Positions 56,275 through 64,000 of a DNA stretch of 64,000 bases are shown in pieces. The stretch's first letter is position 1. Each line of letters opens with the position of its first letter. The DNA comes from Ceratobasidium sp. AG-K (taxonomy: Eukaryota > Basidiomycota > Agaricomycetes > Cantharellales > Ceratobasidiaceae). The position numbers and the translations under genes are program-made. The stretch is from NCBI GenBank assembly GCA_037039685.1, contig JAWNGF010000008.1:310001-374000 (forward strand). The letters are read 5' to 3'. The notes beneath the pieces are model-generated. The model was not told the DNA's origin, ran no database searches, and was given only the letters and a program-made list of their open reading frames with translations.

Positions 56275-59200
56275 TCAACTCTGTGTCTCCCATTCAATAG
56301 ATTCGCTCTCCCTTGTCTGACCGTATTGAAATCGCTTTCTCAGGGAGAGCCTGGTTGATCCTGGTAAATTGCGTTTTTGGATATCCAAAATCTCCCGCAG
56401 ATCCTGAGCGAATGATGGAAGAGTATCCTTCAGCCAAGGGTACGTGCTCGAGTCGATCCCTGGGGCGTAGATTCGCAACGCCTGGGATTCCTTCTCTCCG
56501 GTTAAACTCAAGCTCAGAGATTGGGTTGGAATCCGTAGGTCCGCAAGGATCGCGATGTAGGAATGGCCTAGGTTGGTGATGTTCAGATTGCTAGGGGCTA
56601 TCGAGTTGAGAGCGTGCTGCGTTGATTGTATTCTCGCCCGATCTGAGACAAGTATATAGGATACGCAAGGAGTTGTGTCCATCTCAGAGTGGAACTTGTA
56701 CATCGGGATGACTTTGTCGATTATGGCCTGGTTATGACAGCATTGCATGGCACATGAGCGAGCCCATTGACGCGTAAGCCACATATGCATTCTGTTTCGA
56801 TGGGCATACACAATTAGCGCTATCCCCAAGACACTCCGAAGGAACACTCACGGTGGATTTGTTTCGTTGTCCGCGATATCGCGCGTCATGTGTATCCAGT
56901 GAGAGAAGTTGATGTACCAATTCTCGAATACGTTGCCCGCCGTTGCCCGAACCGCCGAACCGAACATAAAGGCGAGGTAATCCATAACAGGAACCGGTTT
57001 ACAGTCCAGCAGCTCCTCGTCTGTCCATGGATCATGGGTTGTTGTCCCAAGGCTGGTGTTGGGATGAGATTGAGCCTCGATTTTTCGTACGAGAAGGTCT
57101 TTAGCCACCAGGTACAGAATGCGCGATACGAGTTCACCCCTTTTGCCCATTTCGATCAATCCATTCTGCAAATTTAGCGCCAGAGACTGAATCGAGTCGC
57201 CTAAATTTCTTCCTGCGTTGCCAGAGATATCCTTATCGTGCAAGAGCCGAGCAGCAGCGCAGGAAAGAAGAGGCTCGGATGGGTAGAGGGTGTCTTGCCA
57301 AACTCTATCGTCGGTGGTGTCCAGACATATGCGAAGGTGACTAGATATGGCTTTCTGTTGAAAGCCGATAGCCTTGGAGTGACCGAAGCAGATGTCGAGA
57401 CAAAATCGCTGGGCCAAGACGGCGAAGGCCTGCGACGGATCAGAGGGAGCGAAAAAAGTATTGTTGCAGAGCTTTACGCCAGCATTGTCCAACAATTCGT
57501 GGGCGGACCCTAAACTAGGAGCTGTGGACTTCCATCTTCCAAGGTTGCTTCAACATGCGAGAAATTGTAAGTGAGTTATGCACTCACAATGGTCGGCCGA
57601 ACCCCATGATGTACTCGAGGCGAGCGGCGTTTCTCAGATCGATGTCCCCTAGCGGGGTGGCCAACTGATCCCAGTTAAACTCCGAGTAAGGAGGGAAAAG
57701 GTCTTCACCGCCTCGGCGAACTCGTAGAGAAGGATCTAGACTGAAATCAGCCTACTACCTCCACTGGCAGGTTAAGGCGTACGAATGTGTGCAGGAGCCG
57801 AGAAATTGGCCACCCGTGAGGCAGTGGACGCGAAAACAACCCAATTGGATATGCGCGATTGCATACGAGAAAACCCACTGATCACTCGGCATAAAATGTG
57901 CGACGGCCGAAAGTGGTTCTGGGGTTCACCAAGTATGTGAGCCTCGTCGAAAGCGATCACTAGTTTGGGCTCATGGGATCCGTTACTGAAGAAGGCACTG
58001 CTGGCGTGAATCAACTTTCTGTACGCCTCACGGAGGATGGCTTCGCCGCGTAACTGCGGGCTCTCGGTTACTGGGTACGGTCATGTCAATGCCACTGGAT
58101 TCGACAAGGAGAAGCATATGCTTCACCCACCGTCGTCTTCTTTACTTCCTTTACTCTCATTACTTCCGCCACTTAACGAAGCTCCCATTGGCGGAGCGAC
58201 TGGTGGACTATTGGCATATGGGTCCTTACCTTCACCCCTAATCGTCAGGTCCTTGATTCCCGCCTCCAGGGGTTCATGGCCAATGAGCGGGAATTCCTGG
58301 AAGCAAAAAATGTCAACGGTCAGAAACACATCTCAAATGATCCCTCACCGCCTGAATATCCTTTGCAAACTGTAAGGTTCGACAACCCTGTGAACACACA
58401 TCAAACAGGGTGTATGCGGCTCGCTCACTCTCTTGTACTCTCTATCCACGTCCTTAAAAAAAGACTTGCGGAGTCCTGACTCGAAATCGGCCATCTTACT
58501 CGACCAATCCAGGATTTTTTCCGAGCACTGGGCTTCTGTTTCAGATATGGAGCGTAGATGCCGTCCCACCACAGTGAAGATCGCCGCGAACAATGCGACA
58601 CATCTGTCCGAATACTCCTCCGCCGAGATGGACAGATTCTCGGTCAAGATCCGCGCGGGAACGTGGTCTCGTGGCGGATATGAATTCTTCTCCCGACGGG
58701 ATCGTAGGTTGATGTATACTCCCAGAACCTTGCTCCGCATAAGCTATGCGGTCTCTTATTCAACAAGGAACCCAGCAAAAACGGATTCGTCCTACCTCAA
58801 CGATTGTACGAGACTTGCCGGTGCCCGAGCTTTGAACAATGGAACAGAACTTTCCATATATCTCGACTTTGGGTTCGTGAAATCGTTCGTCGCAATGAGT
58901 AAGGTACTCGTAAAGGCCCTGGACCGCTGGTCCGATGTAAGTGTCGTTAAACGATGCCACCAAATCGGCTCGTGATGCAGTCTCTAGAATAACATCAGCC
59001 AGTGAGTAATATACTGTTCGTATTTTTCCTACTCTTTTGAACCGCGTGTGAAGGCTCAGAGCTGGTGGTGGGATATGCATAGTTCTGAATATCTACTCGT
59101 GTGTCGGAGCTCAGCGAACAATCATGTATATGGTGTATTTAGTTACTGATACTCACATCTTTGGACGCAATCAAAACTACGAAATTCCATGGCCTTGATC

Positions 59201-59370
59201 ATAGCTTCCTTCAACCCTTCGTCCACTTCTTGTTTGCCACGCCAAAAGCCAACGGCCAGTGGTGTCGGCGCGAAAGTCAGTCCGAGCATGGCTTGAGCGG
59301 CTAGAGTCGACGCCCACTCAAGGTAAACCTCTTCTCCCCCTAATCTAGGTAGAAAGCTATCATAGTCCAT
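56275..59370 (-). CDS. P-loop NTPase of unknown role (multi-exon)
   Basis: Begins MDYDSFLPRLGGEEVYLEW at 59370. Readable exon blocks follow: 59370 to about 59160; about 59080-59030; 58990-58815 with Walker A (QSSGTGKSRTIVE); 58745-58430 (GVYINLRSRREKNSYPPRD..); further blocks between about 58330 and 57775 with Walker B (KLVIAFDEAHIL); 57720-57590 (RRGGEDLFPPYSEFNWDQL..); 57540-56860 and 56800-56275. Several introns carry clear GT-AG signals, for example the one ending at CTAG 58990. The layout (Walker A, YPPRD-type segment, DEAH-like Walker B, then a large helical C-terminal half) matches a family I recall as abundant in Agaricomycetes, sometimes linked to Crinkler-like proteins, but without established function. 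It is not a standard helicase: no helicase C-terminal motifs are seen. Exact exon ends in the middle are uncertain. Confidence 0.65.
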
Positions 59371-61170
59371 AGGTGGCGAACAGTATGTCGTAGGGTGTGA
59401 GAGAACGTAGGGAGGTGGTTCGGCAGTGGGCCAATAAAATAAGAGCGGACTATAGATACAAGCGCCGAGCGCTCGACACGGTGAGCATTTGTTTGGCTCA
59501 CACATTCTACACCGCTGCCCCAATTGCCCGCATTTTTCTGAGTAGAGGCGCTGTTCCGGATTCCTACCGGGCGCGTGACCGAAATTTTCCTTGAGGGTCT
59601 TCTAGTTTCCAGCTTGGGGGTCATCAGGCTGGAATCAAGCTGGTGATAATATCAAATGAGGATAGCACAGCAAATACTCAAGAGCAAAGCCGCCACACGG
59701 TTCGCGTTCGCGATATCCAGCATAGATAACAACGTTATTTGAGCAGCGTGGTGGAAGGCAGCTGAGATGAGTATTAGAAACCCTTGGAATAATTACGTAG
59801 AACATACCTTGGGTATGAAAACTGGCCGCTAGAAATATTTGGCTCAAAGGCTATAGGTATGAACGGATGTATTTATCTCAAGGAAAACTGGCCAAGTGGT
59901 TATTGGCTCAGGATGACGCAACCATTACTCTAACGCTGCCCCGGTTCGATTCGTCCCGGTGGTGCCGTTTTATGCGATTTTTTCGGCTCCACTCACAGGT
60001 TTTACCAGCCGGAAAACAGCTGGGTGCCCGGTTTGTCGGAATCCTGATATGCGCGCTTTCTCCGGAATCCGAAATGATCACACGCGGGAAACCGGCTGGA
60101 CCCCACTCAAGCTGGAAACCAGGTGTCAAGGGGGCAGCGGTGTAATTTACTTGCGAAACCTCATCTTCGACTGTGCGCTCCAAACAACCCAAAATCTGGG
60201 TAACTTTTTGCAAATTTCCGCACGTCAGGTGAAAAAATACCGATGTCACTTTGGGGGCCAATCGAAATTCGCATGATTTGTACCCAAACCAATACTTGCT
60301 CATATATTCATGCGCGTTGCAATGGAATATTGTCAAAGGCGGGAGTGGATGATCGCTCTGCAGCCACGTGTCTTAGAGTCGAGATTTTGAATCTCGCGGA
60401 GCGGTCGCCTAATGGCAACGGAGCGAGATTGATTGACGCACACGCAAACCGAGGGGGGGTGGGAGGGCCAAGCGCATACGTCGAGACCTCACAGCCTACA
60501 TAAGGCACTGAATTTCGAACACGATGGATGCGTCCACTTCGCAAATTCTTGTCGAATGTAGGGAATGAGAGCCGTGTATGGCACCGCTTGGTTTATGGTT
60601 TGAGATCACTTGATAATAGATTCCTTTCAGCGAGCATTGGGGTAAGTGAAAATGCGGCCATATACAATTTGCTTTCTTAAGTGGTTTGCTAGCTTGGCTT
60701 CCGTCGTCTTGGTCGAATCTATAATATCATTGGCTCGCTTACACAACCCAATGCGTATAATATGCACTTCATTCGACGTTGATTACAGACTAAAGGCACA
60801 GAGTTTCCAGAGCTATCTGCCACTCTCACCTGTGAGAGTACCCTGTGCATTGCTATGGGCCAGTTTTATGAAGGGGGTGAGTTTGTTTCTGGACTCTGGA
60901 GCGCGAGTAAGTGAACCAAGAATGACCTGTGATGGGGTAGCGCTGCCAAGAGATCCGATGACAGGGCACAACAATTCAGTCCTGATCGGGCTTCCCGGGA
61001 ACCCGAGGGGTCTGATTGCAGACACCGCTTCGATAGGCACTGTCTTGGAGCTGCCTGGACTGCCCAACGCCCTATATGACCACCACACCACCCTCGCACT
61101 TGTCCTCCGTTCCGTGCATGGTCACCTAGTTTGACACTCTCAGCAGGCGGTTTGGGCTTGAATTCCAAAT
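59371..61170. other. intergenic, no supported gene
   Basis: Open frames at 59867-60145 and 60646-61134 (plus) lack domains or splice structure. A tRNA-like D-arm string near 60400 does not extend to a full tRNA. Confidence 0.45.
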
Positions 61171-63200
61171 CATGAGTCTTCTACCTTGGGATCAAAAGAC
61201 GTTCACTTATCTGGTAGGTGCTTCCCGGCGAGACGTATGCTTAAACGTCGCCTTACGCCTTCGAGTGTTGTAGGTCGACCCGACTCGCGAAACATACGCA
61301 CAATGTGACACTATTAATGTCCAGTATACCAATATCAACAACCTCGACCCACCAAACCCTTACTCCAACCCGCCTCCGACACTTCCCTACAGTATAACGT
61401 TCTATAAAGGTGGCTACCAACCGTGGACATATAGTATCTCGAATAGTAGTTCGTCTTTTTCCTTGGCTCTCGAACTGGCTTTATTACCCACGGCTTGCCC
61501 CGATCGTAGACCCGCTGGGAACGTATGCGTATTCGGTGAACTTGCCAGCTGGCGGTCCGTATATGTTTACGATGAGAGACTCCAAAGACTTTACTGGAGG
61601 CGTGAGTATCTCTACTCGTGGAATTCTACCTCGTGTTTACCTGTTCAACAGACGTCCGCCTGGTGGCTCGTATCTGGGACCGGCGGTAGTTGCGTCATCG
61701 AAGATCCGATGCCACCATCGTCCCTGAGTTTCACCAAGGACGGCTAGTGAGTCAGATTTGGAAGTTTCTACCAACCCCTGATACCTGGCATAGCGCGCAA
61801 TGTGGTCAAGTCAACTATGTGGTACAAAACGGAACTTCACCATTCCGTGTTGAGCTAATCCCGGAATCGGTGGGTCTGAACTCTCTTGATTGAATTGCAG
61901 GATCCAACTTATCAACCCCTTGCGAATAGCATCGTTCGCGGACTGTGAATTTCGCAACGAATCAATTTGTGGGTTATTTCTTCGAAGATCAATGAACGTT
62001 CTCTAATATGGAGTACTCGTAGGGATTGAGCTTGGACATTAGAGTAGGGCTGAATTACTTTGGTAAGTTCGGCTAGAACCTTAGAAAGGAATATTCCTTA
62101 CTAGTGGGCAGTTGTCATCACTGATGCCGCTGGGAACTCTGCGGTGGATGGCCCCCTCACCGTGTGGATTCGAATGACAATTCTTGCTTGAGTGTTGCTC
62201 CAACGCTTACCGCTACAGCTGCCTCAACCACGTTTCCTGGGAGTGGTGTCGTGCTCCCTCAAAGTACGTATATGATGGAAGGAACCCAGACCTCGGCGGC
62301 AGCCAATCCTAGTACTTCTTCGGGCGAGTGAGTTTTGGCTCTGGGTAACCTTTAGAAACAGTGCTCATTAAATAACCTTTTAATCCTATTTACGAAACGT
62401 ATCATCTGTAGTTTCCCCCCGAGAACAGAAGCCCAGCGGTAAGTTGATTATCAGGCACATTTACCTCCGCCTTAGACAAGTCTTTTACTAGGTCAGACAC
62501 GCCTGCTATCGCTGGTTCTGTATCTGCCGCAGCCGCCGCAATCATTCTAGCCCTCATTATTTTGATCATCTTACGAAAGCGTAAAAAGCAAGGGGCTCTT
62601 GGTATGGAGGATGTGCAGTCAGCGGAAAAAATGGATCCGTCCGCCGCCCAATCGAGCCCTCAGCAACCATATGGATATACCAGTACTCCAACTACCCATT
62701 ATCCTTCCTTAGCAGTCTCCGAGATCCATAGTGAGGACCCCTCGACCAATTCAACTGATTATCCAACCACATCAGCCGCGTTCGCACACCTACCAACCGC
62801 AAGGGCACATCAGCCGCTCGACACTTCTCCCCGTCGGACATCCTTCAACGAGGTGACCACTCACGGTCCAGTACCCCAATCCCAGTACACCGACCAGACA
62901 ACCTTTTTTCATAGGATGCAACAGGGTGCATCCATAGGCTCTACGGGAGCCAACGATACGAGGGGTCGCGTAGCATCACCTGGGCTTCCATCCGGCACTA
63001 TGTCACCAGCACCTACCTATGTCAGCACGCCGGATGCTGGTTCGACTTCATTTGGGCCAATCCGGGGTGGGGAACGATTTGACCATTCCAAGGACGCTGG
63101 TCGTCGGTTGCTTAGTTCCCCACCACCTCGTTCGGACACTGGAACCGCACTTCCTCCCTATAATCCTTATGAGGGAGGACCATCCACGTCGGAGCGATAG
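61171..63200 (+). pseudogene. single-pass membrane protein, frame-disrupted or with unresolved introns
   Basis: From the ATG at 61171 (MSLLPWDQKTFTYL) a 60-bp intron leads into an extracellular-type domain (VDPTRETYAQCDTINVQYT, YSVNLPAGGPYMFTMRDSKD, VVITDAAGNSAVDGP), then a Ser/Thr-rich stalk, a membrane helix (AGSVSAAAAAIILALIILII, about 62515-62575) followed by RKRKK, and a 200-residue Pro/Ser-rich cytoplasmic tail ending at 63200. This order is common in Agaricomycete membrane proteins of unknown function. The frame must change near 61470-61520 (after SFSLALEL) and near 62165 (before DSNDNSCLSV) without good splice signals, so this is either a decaying gene or contains sequence errors. The tail (62562-63200) is intact. 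Confidence 0.6.
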
Positions 63201-64000
63201 GTTTGGAGTTGGTGGTGGCGATGGTATGATCTGCTCCGGGCTTGACGGAATGATTGTAATGATGTGATATGAGCCGCTTTGTTTGGGTATAGCCAATGTT
63301 ATCCTCGTTTTGTACTCTAAAATTGAATGAAATAAGCTTAGATCGGCCGATCTGAGAGTCAAAAAGCGGAAGTTGCGGCTATAGCAACCTGAAATGAACA
63401 ATTCAACCTGCATTTGGAAGTGTAAAATCTCTCCAAGTCACGCATATATATACCCAGGTGTTGTTTCGAAACGTGAATTTCGGCGGTACTGAATTTCGGC
63501 GCGCCCAGATACTCGGTAACGTGCAGGGACTCAACGAAGACCTAGCACTAGGTAAGGTTGAACTTTGCCAGATTTTTCTAGCTATTTATTCAACGAGCTA
63601 CATGAGCTCGAGATCATATTGCTCACAAGAAGGTTGAACAAGGGCAGCGAGAGGAGGTAAACAAAAAGTTAAACAAAGTAGGGGAGGGAATAGCCAAAAG
63701 TCAGGGCCATGGAAAGGATTCAACGCAGAACCTGTGAAAACTAAACCAACCTTGCTTAATAAAATCCTCCGAGTGCGAAAGGGGTAGGCCAGAGCTGGCA
63801 TGGGGTGTGGGTTACCGTTACATAACCAACAGGTTACGGAGAGGTTACGAGCGCATCCGTAATGCGCATGTAGTCTCTCATTTCGGTGAAGTTACGAGCA
63901 CATGTCTAAGAATCTTTTGGCTCGATTTCCAAGTAGAAAGCTCGCGTTGGGATTGATAGAGACTGAACTAGAGATAGCACATATTTAACACGACACGTAG
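63201..64000. other. intergenic, no feature seen
   Basis: Downstream of the membrane-protein gene to the window end. No supported coding region; the minus-strand frame 63598-63801 is short and unrecognised. Confidence 0.5.

Noticed and set aside
59943..59960. GGTTCGATTCG as a possible tRNA B box
   Set aside because: The bases after it do not complete a T-arm and no A box lies at the right distance.
60377..60440. tRNA-like segment (GGTCGCCTAATGGCAACGG, resembling a D-arm)
   Set aside because: No matching anticodon stem, T-arm with GGTTCRA, or acceptor pairing could be found on either strand.

Overview
The window is from a filamentous fungus, most likely an Agaricomycete close to Rhizoctonia/Ceratobasidiaceae (inference). 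The grounds are many short (about 40-60 bp) GT-AG introns, a Plavaka-type transposase, Ty3/Gypsy chromoviruses, a NACHT-WD40 receptor with an N-terminal region of the kind I associate with Rhizoctonia, and basidiomycete-style SEC8, UTP11 and F-box/LRR genes. No rRNA, tRNA, CRISPR or bacterial-type feature was found.

The left part (1 to about 29.8 kb) is a stack of mobile elements. Ty3/Gypsy element A (minus, 1-884) sits in Ty3/Gypsy element B (plus, 885-2819). B sits in the left LTR of Ty3/Gypsy element C (minus, 2820-11812). A non-autonomous hAT element (10462-11771) sits in the right LTR of C. Next comes a putative 10.7 kb Plavaka (CMC/CACTA-like) composite, about 11.87-22.58 kb. It holds a decayed plasma-membrane-type Ca2+-ATPase fragment, the Plavaka transposase gene (minus) and a divergently transcribed second gene (plus, possibly DUF6532-like). 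The two genes share a 184-bp promoter containing a 14-bp tandem repeat. Further right are a dead Tc1/mariner element with roughly 230-bp TIRs (24928-26500), an apparent solo LTR (26521-27016) and AT-rich decayed sequence. Inactivation is strikingly uniform: in-frame TGA codons fit CGA>TGA, and catalytic Asp/Glu losses fit CpG>CpA. This points to methylated-CpG decay or RIP-like mutation.

The right part (about 31 to 64 kb) is ordinary gene-bearing sequence: a small secreted/membrane protein (31441-32326, minus), exocyst subunit SEC8 (33060-37725, minus, 17 exons), several lineage-specific genes (38801-44232, minus), a NACHT-WD40 STAND receptor with 14 WD40 repeats (44938-49426, minus) divergent from UTP11 (49777-50943, plus), an F-box/LRR protein ending in a CaaX box (52073-55258, plus), a P-loop NTPase of unknown role (56275-59370, minus), and a single-pass membrane protein with apparent frame breaks (61171-63200, plus).

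The most unusual content is the Plavaka composite and the extra ORF downstream of pol in element C. Exon boundaries were deduced by hand from splice signals and reading-frame continuity. All family names are from recognition, not from searches.
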